Below, piece by piece: positions 47,133 through 55,447 of a stretch of 64,000 nucleotides of DNA. A model generated the notes under the pieces. That model was not told the DNA's origin and made no database searches. It saw only the letters and a program-made list of their open reading frames with translations. The position numbers and the translations under genes are program-made. Positions within the stretch are counted from its first letter, which is position 1, and each line of letters starts with the position of its first letter. This DNA comes from Pontiella desulfatans (GTDB lineage Bacteria > Verrucomicrobiota > Kiritimatiellia > Kiritimatiellales > Pontiellaceae): positions 1,984,001 to 2,048,000 of the forward strand of contig NZ_CAAHFG010000001.1 of assembly GCF_900890425.1 (NCBI RefSeq), read 5' to 3'.

Positions 47133-48383
47133 ATGGCTCATTTTAAATATATAGGTCGCTCGAAGAAGGGCGAAAAGGTCGAGGGCGTGGTTGAATCGAA
47201 CGATCGTGCCGGAGCGGTGCGCGTCATCGAATCGATGGGGCACATCCCGGTCTCCATCACCGAGACCACGAAGACGCATAAACAGAATAGTGCCGCCGAG
47301 GGCAAAAAACGGTTGAAGTTCGAGCTAGGCTTTCAACGCAAGCCGAAGATGAAACTGCAGGATCTACTCCTTTTCTCTCGCGAGCTCTCCGACCTCGTGG
47401 CTTCAGGCATGACCATTGGGCGCGCACTGCACACCCTCTCCGCCCGCAAGGACGAGTCTGCCGTAGGGAAAATCGTGGTCACCCTTCGAGACGAGATTGT
47501 CCAGGGCACCTCGCTCTCCGACGCCCTGGAACTCTATCCGGAAACCTTTTCATCCCTCTACATCAACCTTGTGCGCGCCGGCGAAGCCAGCGGAAACCTC
47601 CCCCTCGCCCTGGAGAATGTCTGTGTCCACTACGAGCGTGTGCAGGATGCAAAAAGCAAGGTGATTTCGGCCCTGGTCTATCCGGCCATCGTCATGATCG
47701 TTGGCGGCCTTGCGGTGATCGGCCTGATGATTTTCATTGTGCCGAAGTTCGCCAACACCTTCGATGAAATGGGCGCCACCCTGCCGAAACCAACCCTGGC
47801 GCTGATGGCCATCAGTAACTTTGTCACCCATTATGGTCTGATTCTCGCGGGGGTCATCACAGGCCTCGTCATCATGCTGAAAAAATGGGTTAAGCACGGG
47901 GTTGGCCAGCAGCTTTGGCACAAAACGCAATTGCGCATACCGATCATGGGTTCCATCATCACGACGAATGCCTACGCCCACTTTTCCCGGACGCTGGGCA
48001 CGTTGCTGCAAAACGGGGTTTCGGTGCTTCCCGCCCTGGGCATCGTGCAGAAGACCATCGACAACGTGGTGATTTCCGGCGAAATCGGCAAGGCACGCGA
48101 CCGGGTGACCGACGGCGCCAGCATTTCGAAGCCACTCGCCCAGGGCAAGGTGTTCCCGCGCCTGCTGATCGATATGCTGGCCGTTGGCGAGGAAACCGGA
48201 GATTTGGCAGGTTGCCTAACGCATATTACCCGCCGCTACGACACCGAGCTGGACCGCATGGTTAAAACCTGCACCACGGTGCTCGAACCCCTTTTGATCG
48301 TTCTGGTTGCGATGGTGGTTGGCGGCATTGCCGTCTGCCTGCTGCTACCCGTGCTGACCCTGACCGATTCCCTGCATATTTAA
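47133..48383 (+). CDS. gspF: Type II secretion/type IV pilus inner-membrane protein GspF/PilC
   Basis: This 416-residue platform protein has an N-terminal FKYIGRSKKGEKVEG segment, two T2SSF domains with the repeated core (LVASGMTIGRALHTLS and LLQNGVSVLPALGIV), and membrane segments near residues 185-205, 230-250 and 385-412. It organises the pseudopilus assembly machine. It is followed at once by two pseudopilin genes, but no GspE ATPase or GspD secretin is in the window. Confidence 0.92.
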   Translation: MAHFKYIGRSKKGEKVEGVVESNDRAGAVRVIESMGHIPVSITETTKTHKQNSAAEGKKRLKFELGFQRKPKMKLQDLLLFSRELSDLVASGMTIGRALHTLSARKDESAVGKIVVTLRDEIVQGTSLSDALELYPETFSSLYINLVRAGEASGNLPLALENVCVHYERVQDAKSKVISALVYPAIVMIVGGLAVIGLMIFIVPKFANTFDEMGATLPKPTLALMAISNFVTHYGLILAGVITGLVIMLKKWVKHGVGQQLWHKTQLRIPIMGSIITTNAYAHFSRTLGTLLQNGVSVLPALGIVQKTIDNVVISGEIGKARDRVTDGASISKPLAQGKVFPRLLIDMLAVGEETGDLAGCLTHITRRYDTELDRMVKTCTTVLEPLLIVLVAMVVGGIAVCLLLPVLTLTDSLHI

Positions 48384-48407
48384 AACACCAACGGAAGGAG
48401 AGCTCCC

Positions 48408-48806
48408 ATGAACAAGGATAAACCAAGCAAACACCTAAGCAAAAAATCGGGTTTTACCCTGATTGAAATCATTCTCGTGGTCGTCATCATCGGCATTCTG
48501 GCGAGTATTGCCGTACCGCGCATGGGCGGCCGAACCGAGCAGGCCAAGATCGCGAAAGCCAAGCAAACCATCAACACCCTGAGCATGGCCGTGCAAGAAT
48601 ATGAAATGATGAACGGCAACTATCCCTCCAGCCTCGAAGGCTTGCTCGACGAATCGAAGGGCGGCCCGTTCCTCGAACGCAAGGTGGTTCCGAAGGATCC
48701 CTGGGAAAAACCGTTTATGTATTCCGCCCCGGGCTCGCACAACTCCCACACCTTCGACCTCTCGTGCACTTCCGCCAAGGGTACGGTCATCAATAACTGG
48801 GAATAG
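48408..48806 (+). CDS. gspG: Type II secretion major pseudopilin GspG
   Basis: This 132-residue pseudopilin has the prepilin cleavage site KSGFTLIEIILVVVIIGILA (Gly before Phe; Glu at +5) after a 19-residue basic leader, and a globular head with the MMNGNYPSSLEGLLDESKGGPF and KDPWEKPFMYSAPGSH segments characteristic of GspG. AAGGAG precedes the ATG. It is encoded 24 bp after gspF. Confidence 0.93.
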   Translation: MNKDKPSKHLSKKSGFTLIEIILVVVIIGILASIAVPRMGGRTEQAKIAKAKQTINTLSMAVQEYEMMNGNYPSSLEGLLDESKGGPFLERKVVPKDPWEKPFMYSAPGSHNSHTFDLSCTSAKGTVINNWE

Positions 48807-48825
48807 GCGCGGCCATGCCGCGGGA

Positions 48826-48906
48826 ACCTCGAACTTTGAACATGGAACTTTGAATGAAGAAATCCGACTCTTCGATGTTCGGTGCTGGATGTTCGAAGTT
48901 CAACGT
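48826..48906. repeat. Imperfect palindrome spanning the start of the second pseudopilin gene
   Basis: Left-hand copies of GAACTTTGAA and GAACCTCGAAC (48826-48855) face right-hand GTTCGATGTTC-like copies (TTCGATGTTCGGTGC, TGTTCGAAGTTCAACGTTC; 48875-48906). The element starts in the intergenic gap and runs into coding sequence. Confidence 0.6.
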
Positions 48907-49471
48907 TCGATCCTCCGGCTTCACGCTGATGGAGGTCATCCTGGTGATGGTCATCATCGTCGTGATCTCCGGCATTTCGTTGCCCTACTTCGCCAGCTCC
49001 TTCCGGGGATCGCAGTTGCGGACCGCCGCCCGCACCATCAACCGGATGGCAAAATATGCGCGCAGCATGGCCATTATGCGGGAGGAAACAATGACCGTCG
49101 CGTTGAACCGCGATACGATGGAAATCTTTTTGGGGGGTTATCTGGCCTCCGCGACCAACAGCGCGGATGGGGAGATCGACCAGGATGTCCTCAAGCGCCT
49201 GGGCTATGTTGATGGCGACGATTCCTCCGGTTCCACGGGAGGCATCGACAAGGAAGTCCACCGCTTCCTGTCGGACGGCCTGAGCGTGAAGGATTTCGAT
49301 AAGGAATGGACGGACGAGGACGACGAAACCCCCGACCTTCATCTGGTACGCTTCTATCCCAATGGCCAGTGCGAATGGTTCAAGCTGGAATTGGCAGACA
49401 GCAATGGCGACGGCGTCCTGCTGGAAATCGACCCCATTTCCGGAAAGATGACCTCGGAATTCATACAATAG
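48854..49471 (+). CDS. GspH-like minor pseudopilin
   Basis: This 205-residue protein has a prepilin cleavage motif SSGFTLMEVILVMVIIVVIS after a long 22-residue leader, then a head with a possible GspH pattern (NRMAKYARSMAIMREETMT, NRDTMEIFLGG). The leader is encoded within the palindrome at 48826-48906. The initiation site is weak (GGA at -9). A single long alpha-helix after the cleavage site is expected. The assignment to GspH rather than GspI/J is tentative. Confidence 0.75.
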   Translation: MKKSDSSMFGAGCSKFNVRSSGFTLMEVILVMVIIVVISGISLPYFASSFRGSQLRTAARTINRMAKYARSMAIMREETMTVALNRDTMEIFLGGYLASATNSADGEIDQDVLKRLGYVDGDDSSGSTGGIDKEVHRFLSDGLSVKDFDKEWTDEDDETPDLHLVRFYPNGQCEWFKLELADSNGDGVLLEIDPISGKMTSEFIQ

Positions 49472-49548
49472 TTTTCAGGCCACTTCGTTTGATGTGGGCC
49501 GCACGACGCGGGGCAGCACGCAAGACCAAGCCAGAAATACGTTGGAAA

Positions 49549-50139
49549 ATGGATAATACGGACATTGAATGCATCAACGCCTACCTGGGAGGCGACGCCA
49601 ACGCGCTGGAGCCGCTGGTGGAAAAATACAAGCGTCCGCTCTATTCCTTCATCCTGAAAATGACCGAAGGCCGCGAGGATGCGGACGAAATTTTCCAGGA
49701 AACCTGGTTCCGTGCCCTGAAGAACATCCAAAAGTTCCAGCACAAGAATTTCCTGAACTGGTTGTTCCGGATCGCCCACAACCTGGTGATCGACCGGGCA
49801 CGGCGGAACAAGAAAAACGTATCGTTGCAAAGCAGCATCGGCGGGGACGACGGCGACAGCACACTGGAGGATCATTTGGCGGCCCCCGGCATCACCCCCG
49901 CCGAGGAATCCGGAGGAACCATGCTCGGAAAACAGATAGAAATGGCCGTAGAAACGCTATCGCCGGACCAAAAGGAAGTGTTCCTTCTGCGCATGTATGG
50001 CAACGCTTCCTTCAAGGAAATCGCCAAATTGCAGCAGTGCTCGATCAATACTTGCCTAGCCCGAATGCAATATGCACTCGGTAAGTTACGTTCTATTCTC
50101 AAGGAAGAATACGAAGAGTTGCAGGAGGCCATGCCATGA
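49549..50139 (+). CDS. ECF sigma factor
   Basis: This 196-residue sigma-70-family protein has region 2 (EKYKRPLYSFILKMT, DADEIFQETWFRALKN, NWLFRIAHNLVIDRARR) and region 4 (LSPDQKEVFLLRMYG, SFKEIAKLQQCSINTCLARM). It has no region 1 or 3, as in ECF factors. Its stop overlaps the ATG of the anti-sigma gene by 4 bp. Its location just after the pseudopilin genes suggests, but does not prove, a link to secretion. The target promoter is unknown. Confidence 0.92.
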   Translation: MDNTDIECINAYLGGDANALEPLVEKYKRPLYSFILKMTEGREDADEIFQETWFRALKNIQKFQHKNFLNWLFRIAHNLVIDRARRNKKNVSLQSSIGGDDGDSTLEDHLAAPGITPAEESGGTMLGKQIEMAVETLSPDQKEVFLLRMYGNASFKEIAKLQQCSINTCLARMQYALGKLRSILKEEYEELQEAMP

Positions 50140-50603
50140 AATGCCAAGATGCGGAACAACGAATACTATTACACGATTCCGGTGAAATGCCACCCAAGCA
50201 GGCGGCCGCCCTGGAATCACACCTGCGTAGGTGTGAACCCTGCAACCAGTTCCAGCAGGCCCTGGCCGAGTCGCACAAGGTGTTCCAAATCCAGGAAGAG
50301 CCCTCCGCCAAAGCGTTGCAAAACGTGTTGCGGGAAGCTCGCCGGCATGCCCCGGAAAAGAAACAGGCGAACCTATGGTTCCTCAAGCCCGCCCTTGCCA
50401 TGGCGGCGGTAGTGGCCATTGCTCTCGGGTTCTTTTTCAGCACCTCCGCCTCCGACAAGGTCGGCATGGAGCTGACGGTCTCCAAAACCCAGCTGATGGA
50501 AGGCGAAGACCAGATGGTCAGCCTAATGTACGACGGTTTGTCCGAAGACGACCTTGCCTTCAACTTCCTCATGACCTACGAGGGAACCCTGGCCTCCCTC
50601 TAG
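50136..50603 (+). CDS. Zinc-finger anti-sigma factor
   Basis: This 155-residue membrane protein has an N-terminal zf-HC2-like ZAS motif: CQDAEQ then HLRRCEPCNQFQ, with His and two Cys. A single TM segment lies near residues 88-104 (FLKPALAMAAVVAIALGFFF) and a short outside domain follows. Such proteins hold their cognate ECF sigma factor at the membrane. Overlap with the sigma gene supports pairing. A terminator follows at 50634. Confidence 0.88.
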   Translation: MKCQDAEQRILLHDSGEMPPKQAAALESHLRRCEPCNQFQQALAESHKVFQIQEEPSAKALQNVLREARRHAPEKKQANLWFLKPALAMAAVVAIALGFFFSTSASDKVGMELTVSKTQLMEGEDQMVSLMYDGLSEDDLAFNFLMTYEGTLASL

Positions 50604-50633
50604 CAAACACCCCTATTCACCATGAAATGGATT

Positions 50634-50670
50634 GGCCGCGAAGGACCCAACTTCGCGGCCTTCCTGTTTT
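50634..50670 (+). terminator. Terminator after the sigma/anti-sigma pair
   Basis: GGCCGCGAAG pairs with CTTCGCGGCC around a short loop and is followed by TTCCTGTTTT. Confidence 0.85.
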
Positions 50671-50718
50671 AACCAACCGGGCGGATACCTACTTATAGGA
50701 AATTAACTTGAAGAGTCT

Positions 50719-50792
50719 CACCACAGAGCGCACGGAGGCACAGAGCAACCAATATATCTGCCACCCTCTGCGTCTCTGTGAACTCTGTGGTA
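50719..50792. repeat. CACAGAG palindrome, copy 1
   Basis: CACCACAGAGCGCACGGAGG and onward pairs imperfectly with CTCTGCGTCTCTGTGAACTC and onward. The element shares its end sequence (ACCACAGAG with CTCTGTGG) with the element at 55311-55381. It fills the gap between the anti-sigma terminator and the YyaL gene. Confidence 0.8.
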
Positions 50793-50803
50793 AAAAATTC
50801 AAA

Positions 50804-52927
50804 TCAGTTTAATTTGGTATTAAAACGACGCCTAAGCTCCTCGAGCGAATTAATGGGTTTTTCGCAGGCAAAGTTGCGGCAAAGGTAGACCGTTGGTTTT
50901 CCTTCCACCTGGTTTTGATCCTTGGTGAACGGTGCAAGCCGGGCCAGTTGATCCGAGTTGTCGGAATCCTTGAACAGCACGATCTTGCCCGGTTGGTGGA
51001 CCGAGTTGATGTGCTCCAGCAGGGCTTTGGTTTCCGGGTTGTCTTTTTCGCCGACCACCACAATTTCAACGGATTCGCCTTCGGCAAACTGAAGGGCGAT
51101 GAGAGCCTGCGAAAAATTGGATGGCGACCGGTCGATCATTCCGCTGAATGCCTTGCCGGTTTCCGCCGCCTGTTTTTCCAGCTCCGGCCTTCCCGTCAAC
51201 CGCGCCAGTTTGAGTAGGTTTAGCATCTGCACCGAGTTGCCGGATGGAATGGCACCGTCGTATAGCTCCTTCGGCCGGACGATCAGTTGCTCGGCATCGT
51301 CGGCCGTCATGAAATAGCCGCCCTTGTTCTCATCGCGGAACGATGTTGTCAGAATGTCGTTATAGTCCAGCGCGGTTTCCAGAAACTGAATATCGAAGGT
51401 GCTCTCGTAGAGTTCAAGCAGGCCGAAGATCATGAAGGCATAATCCTCCAGCTGCCCCGGCACGGCGGTATCGCTTTCGCGCCACCGATGCCACAGTTCG
51501 CCGGTTTCCATTCGCATTTCGGATTCCACAAACCCGTTGGCCTGAACGGCGGCATCAATATATTTTTGCTCTCCGAACGCCCGGCCCGCCTTGGCAAACG
51601 CGGCAATCATCAGCCCGTTCCAATCGGCCAGCACCTTGGTGTCCTTTAGCGGATGAATCCGGTTTTCCCGAACCTCGAACAGCTTTTTTCGGGAAATGGC
51701 CAGCACCGTGGAATCATCATCGCAAAGGATTTCGGAAAGGTGCGGAATGTTGTTTGGATTGATCTGCCCGGTCGATTCATCCCGGAAGTTGCCTTCCTCC
51801 CGGATGTTCCAGACCTGGGAAACAAAGTCGTAGTCATCGCCGACGATCGATTTCATTTCCTCGGACGACCAAATGTAGAAAAGACCTTCCTCACCTTCCG
51901 AATCGGCATCCTCTGCAGAATAGAAGCCTCCAGTCGGCGTAGTCATATCCCGAAGGACGTATTCGAGAATTTCTTTCGTGACCTGCCTATAAAGAGGCTT
52001 GCCGGTCAGCTCGAAAGCCTCGGTGTAGGCCATGGCGAGCAGCGCCTGGTCGTAGAGCATCTTTTCGAAATGCGGCAGCAACCAGGCGCTGTCTGTCGAA
52101 TAGCGGTGGAACCCGAAACCCACCTGGTCGAAGATGCCGCCCTTGCGCATTTCCTCGAGCGTATGCTCCACCGCCTTGATCCCCTCGGCCTCCCCCTGCC
52201 GCAGCAGAAAGATCAGCCGATGGGGCGTTGGAAACTTTGGCTGGAGCCCGAATCCACCTTTTCTTTTGTCATACTGGCTCAACAGCTCCTCATATCCAGC
52301 ATCGAGCAATCCAGCATCCAGTTCCTCCCCGCCCCCCGTTCCCTGCTGCTTCGCCAGCACATCGGTAATCTGGCTCGAGGAATCGAGCACCTTTGCTCGC
52401 TGGTTTTTCCAGGCGTGGTCAATACGCGGAATCAGTTGGCGCATGCCGATCCGTCCATAGCGTTGTTCCGGAGGAACATAGGTTGCCGCATGAAACGGCT
52501 TCTTGTCGGGGGTCATGAGGATGGTCAGCGGCCAGCCGCCCTGGCCGGTCATCATTTGCGCAACCGTCATGTAGATGTTGTCGATATCCGGTCGCTCCTC
52601 TCGGTCAACCTTGATGCAAACAAACGCCTCGTTCATCAACTGGGCGATTTCCTCGTTCTCGAACGATTCATGCTCCATCACATGGCACCAGTGGCAGGTG
52701 GCATAGCCGATGGAGAGAAAAATCGGCTTATCCTCTTTAGCCGCGGCTTCAAAGGCCTCCTCACCCCACGGATACCAATCGACCGGATTGTGGGCGTGTT
52801 GCAGTAGATACGGGCTTTTTTCATGGGCTAAACGGTTTGTGAATGAATGCATTGCGGTTTCCTTCCCGGTTCCGGCCGCGATATGCATCGCGGCCAGAAA
52901 CATTAGATGAAGCACGAGTTGTTTCAT
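50804..52927 (-). CDS. YyaL/SPATA20-like thioredoxin-domain protein (DUF255)
   Basis: This 707-residue protein has an N-terminal thioredoxin-like DUF255 domain with [18 protein letters not shown] and [11 protein letters not shown], followed by an (alpha/alpha)-barrel resembling N-acylglucosamine 2-epimerases. The first 24 residues look like a signal peptide ([19 protein letters not shown]), while many homologues are cytosolic and start near [19 protein letters not shown] (residue 26), an alternative start. The CHWC pair could be redox active. Function unknown even in well-studied relatives. Confidence 0.88.
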   Translation of the reverse strand: MKQLVLHLMFLAAMHIAAGTGKETAMHSFTNRLAHEKSPYLLQHAHNPVDWYPWGEEAFEAAAKEDKPIFLSIGYATCHWCHVMEHESFENEEIAQLMNEAFVCIKVDREERPDIDNIYMTVAQMMTGQGGWPLTILMTPDKKPFHAATYVPPEQRYGRIGMRQLIPRIDHAWKNQRAKVLDSSSQITDVLAKQQGTGGGEELDAGLLDAGYEELLSQYDKRKGGFGLQPKFPTPHRLIFLLRQGEAEGIKAVEHTLEEMRKGGIFDQVGFGFHRYSTDSAWLLPHFEKMLYDQALLAMAYTEAFELTGKPLYRQVTKEILEYVLRDMTTPTGGFYSAEDADSEGEEGLFYIWSSEEMKSIVGDDYDFVSQVWNIREEGNFRDESTGQINPNNIPHLSEILCDDDSTVLAISRKKLFEVRENRIHPLKDTKVLADWNGLMIAAFAKAGRAFGEQKYIDAAVQANGFVESEMRMETGELWHRWRESDTAVPGQLEDYAFMIFGLLELYESTFDIQFLETALDYNDILTTSFRDENKGGYFMTADDAEQLIVRPKELYDGAIPSGNSVQMLNLLKLARLTGRPELEKQAAETGKAFSGMIDRSPSNFSQALIALQFAEGESVEIVVVGEKDNPETKALLEHINSVHQPGKIVLFKDSDNSDQLARLAPFTKDQNQVEGKPTVYLCRNFACEKPINSLEELRRRFNTKLN

Positions 52928-53022
52928 GGCCCATCAATATAGTACCGATATGGTTTTATAACGAGCGGCATCTGGCGCTTTTTTTTTATCCTGGAAAAAA
53001 GGAATTCTTTAGGAAAATGGGC

Positions 53023-53051
53023 TTGCCGTCCGCCCCGCACCTACGTATATT
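53023..53051 (+). promoter_or_regulatory. Sigma-70 type promoter of rpsB
   Basis: TTGCCG (53023-53028) and TATATT (53046-53051) are separated by 17 bp. This predicts a leader of about 100 nt before rpsB. Confidence 0.65.
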
Positions 53052-53064
53052 CCGCCGCTTAATT

Positions 53065-53081
53065 AACCGGAAGTCCCGGTT
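53065..53081 (+). promoter_or_regulatory. Hairpin in the rpsB leader
   Basis: AACCGG and CCGGTT pair around AAGTC. rpsB leaders often carry S2-binding structures for autoregulation; whether this one does is not known. Confidence 0.4.
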
Positions 53082-53160
53082 AGAAGCGAAGGCCGCCTGC
53101 TACCTCGGGTGTGTCAAAGCGGATTGTTTATATATAGAGTAAACTATAAGGAGAGGTAAA

Positions 53161-54336
53161 ATGGCGGATACATTCACCAAAACCATCGCTGTTGCCGACC
53201 TGCTTGACGCAGGCCTGCACTTCGGCCACCAGACCAAACGTTGGAACCCGAAAATGAAGCGCTATATTCACGGCGCGAAAAACGGGATCTACATCATCGA
53301 CCTGAACAAGACCCTGTCGCAGCTCGAACTCTCGAAATTGTTCCTGAAAGACGTCGTCCTGCGCGGCGAAAAGGTGCTCTTCGTCGGCACCAAGAAACAG
53401 GCGCGCGAAATCTTCAAAAACACGGCGGAAGACACCAACCAGCCCTACGTCATCCATCGTTGGCTCGGCGGCATGCTGACCAACAACAAAACCATCCGCT
53501 CCTCCGTGGCCCGCATGCGCGAGCTGCAGAAAATGGAAAAAGACGGCTCCATGGACAAACTTCTTAAGAAAGAGGTTTCCGTGCTTCGCCGCGAGCTGAC
53601 CAAACTCGAACGCAACCTGACCGGTATCGGCAACATGGAAAAGAAGCCGGGCGCCCTGTTTGTGGTCGACCTCAAGCGCGAGCACCTCGCCCTCGCAGAA
53701 GCCAAGCGCCTTAACATCCCGGTTGTTGCCCTCGTTGACACCAACGCCGACCCGGATCTCGTCGACTACCCGATTCCCGGCAACGACGATTCGCTTCGTT
53801 CCGTTGGCCTGATCTGCGAAGTCCTCGGCGAAACCATCAAGGCCGCCGACGCCGAATACGCCGCGAAAGCCAAGGCCGAGCGCGAAGCCCGCGAAGCGGC
53901 AGAAGCCGTTGAACGCGAAAAAGCCAAGGCCGCCCGCGAAGAGCGCCAGAAGAAGGAAGCCGAAGAGAAGAAGAAGCGCGAGGAAGTGCTGAAAAAGATC
54001 AAGGAACAGAAAAAGAAAGCGGATGCCGCCAAGAAGGCCGAAGCCGCCGCTGCCAAGGAAGCCGCCGCCGCTGAAGCACCAGTCGCAGAAGAAGCCGCAC
54101 CGGTAGTTGAAGAAGCTGCCCCGGTCGCAGAAGAAGCCGCACCGGTAGTTGAAGAAGCTGCTCCTGTCGCTGAAGAAGCTGCCCCGGTAGCCGAAGAAGC
54201 TGCCCCGGTAGTTGAAGAAGCCGCACCGGTTGCCGAAGAAGCACCCGTGGAAGAAGTGAAGGAAGAAGCTTCCGCAGAAGAACCGAAGGCGGAAGCTCCG
54301 GCTGAAGAAGAATCTGAAGAGAAAAAAGAAGACTAA
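53161..54336 (+). CDS. rpsB: 30S ribosomal protein S2 with a long C-terminal extension
   Basis: This 391-residue protein has the whole S2 core (LLDAGLHFGHQTKRWNPKM, FVGTKKQAREIFKN, RWLGGMLTNNKTI, IPVVALVDTNADPDLVDYPI) in the first 235 residues. It continues with a Lys/Glu/Ala coiled-coil-like part (236-305) and then repeats of the EEAAPV type to the end. S2 is usually about 230-260 residues. AAGGAGAGG precedes the ATG. The tsf gene follows 17 bp later. Confidence 0.96.
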   Translation: MADTFTKTIAVADLLDAGLHFGHQTKRWNPKMKRYIHGAKNGIYIIDLNKTLSQLELSKLFLKDVVLRGEKVLFVGTKKQAREIFKNTAEDTNQPYVIHRWLGGMLTNNKTIRSSVARMRELQKMEKDGSMDKLLKKEVSVLRRELTKLERNLTGIGNMEKKPGALFVVDLKREHLALAEAKRLNIPVVALVDTNADPDLVDYPIPGNDDSLRSVGLICEVLGETIKAADAEYAAKAKAEREAREAAEAVEREKAKAAREERQKKEAEEKKKREEVLKKIKEQKKKADAAKKAEAAAAKEAAAAEAPVAEEAAPVVEEAAPVAEEAAPVVEEAAPVAEEAAPVAEEAAPVVEEAAPVAEEAPVEEVKEEASAEEPKAEAPAEEESEEKKED

Positions 54337-54353
54337 CTCCGGAGACTTATAAA

Positions 54354-55214
54354 ATGGCTATTACCACAGCAATGATTAAAGAACTTCGCGACGCCACCAG
54401 CCTCGGCATCGCGGACTGCAAAAAAGCACTGGAAGAAACCGGTGGCGATTTCGACGCAGCGGTTAAAATCCTGCGCGAAAAGGGCGCGGCCGTTGCGGCC
54501 AAGCGCGCTTCCAAGGAAGCCAAGGAAGGCATGGTTGCCGCACTCGTGGCCGACGACGCCAAAAGCGCCGGCATGATCGAAGTTAACTGCGAAACCGACT
54601 TCGTTACCCGTAACGAAGATTTCCAGGCCTTCGTGGAAGAACTCCGCGGAGAAGCGCTGAACTTCGAAACCGACGCCATGGCCGCCGGAGTTGCAGACAA
54701 GGTTGAAGACAAGATGGGCACCATCGGCGAAAAGATCCAGTTCCGCCGCAATGTCAAATTGGCCGTCGACGGCATCGGCTCCGTTGCCTCCTACATCCAC
54801 ATGGGTGGCAAGGTTGGGGTTCTGCTGGAACTCGGCTGCGAAAAGGAAGAAACCATCGCCAACCCGGTGTATCAGGAACTCGCGAAGGATCTGACCCTGC
54901 ACGTTGCAGCGGCCGCTCCGGAATTCCTGAACCGCGACGAAGTCCCCTCCGAAAAAGTTGAAGAGGAACAGGACATCATGCGCACGCAGATGAAAACCGA
55001 AGACGAAGAAAAAGGTAAATCCCGTCCGGAAGAAATGATCGAAAAGATCCTGATCGGAAAAACCAACAAGTTTTTCTCCCAGATCTGCTTCCTGGAACAG
55101 GGCTTCGTGAAGGAAGACAAAGTCTCCATCACCGACCTGATCGCTGAAAAAGGCAAGGAACTGGGCGACACCATCACGGTGAAGCAATACGTCCGCTACC
55201 AGCTCGGCGCATAA
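54354..55214 (+). CDS. tsf: Elongation factor Ts
   Basis: This 286-residue nucleotide exchange factor for EF-Tu has the N-terminal UBA-like part (IKELRDATSLGIADCKKALE), the TDFVTRNEDF motif and a C-terminal dimer/coiled segment. It forms the common rpsB-tsf pair. GGAG is 8-10 bases before the ATG. The operon ends at the terminator 55238-55269. Confidence 0.97.
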   Translation: MAITTAMIKELRDATSLGIADCKKALEETGGDFDAAVKILREKGAAVAAKRASKEAKEGMVAALVADDAKSAGMIEVNCETDFVTRNEDFQAFVEELRGEALNFETDAMAAGVADKVEDKMGTIGEKIQFRRNVKLAVDGIGSVASYIHMGGKVGVLLELGCEKEETIANPVYQELAKDLTLHVAAAAPEFLNRDEVPSEKVEEEQDIMRTQMKTEDEEKGKSRPEEMIEKILIGKTNKFFSQICFLEQGFVKEDKVSITDLIAEKGKELGDTITVKQYVRYQLGA

Positions 55215-55237
55215 TTCAATCGCCTGCGATTGAATGC

Positions 55238-55269
55238 AAAAAGCCCGTCATTGCGACGGGCTTTTTTTG
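55238..55269 (+). terminator. Terminator of rpsB-tsf
   Basis: AAAAAGCCCGTC pairs with GACGGGCTTTTTTT around ATTGC. A second hairpin, ATTCAATCGC with GCGATTGAAT, lies just before it (55214-55235). Confidence 0.9.
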
Positions 55270-55310
55270 TGTTCGTGAAACGTGATGATTGATACCTGAT
55301 TCGTTTTTTT

Positions 55311-55381
55311 ACCACAGAGGGCACTGAGGCCCAGAGGAGCGGGATTGCACTATTTCTCTGTGCCTCCGTGTCCTCTGTGGT
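55311..55381. repeat. CACAGAG palindrome, copy 2
   Basis: ACCACAGAGGGCACTGAGGC faces CTCTGTGCCTCCGTGTCCTC and TGTGGT. It is related to the copy at 50719-50792. Nothing else is seen in this gap apart from the terminator. Confidence 0.8.
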
Positions 55382-55447
55382 GAGACCATTCAAGCTAAGT
55401 TCCTATGAGACGTGACTAACCTCGGGGGAACGATCACGCCTCAATCG

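Noticed and set aside
52928-53160. tRNA gene in the gap before rpsB
   Set aside because: No cloverleaf or GGTTC-loop could be made out; the gap is better explained by a promoter and leader hairpin.
54072-54240. Direct DNA repeats at the end of rpsB as a possible mobile repeat
   Set aside because: They are in frame and encode the EEAAPV protein repeats; coding expansion explains them.
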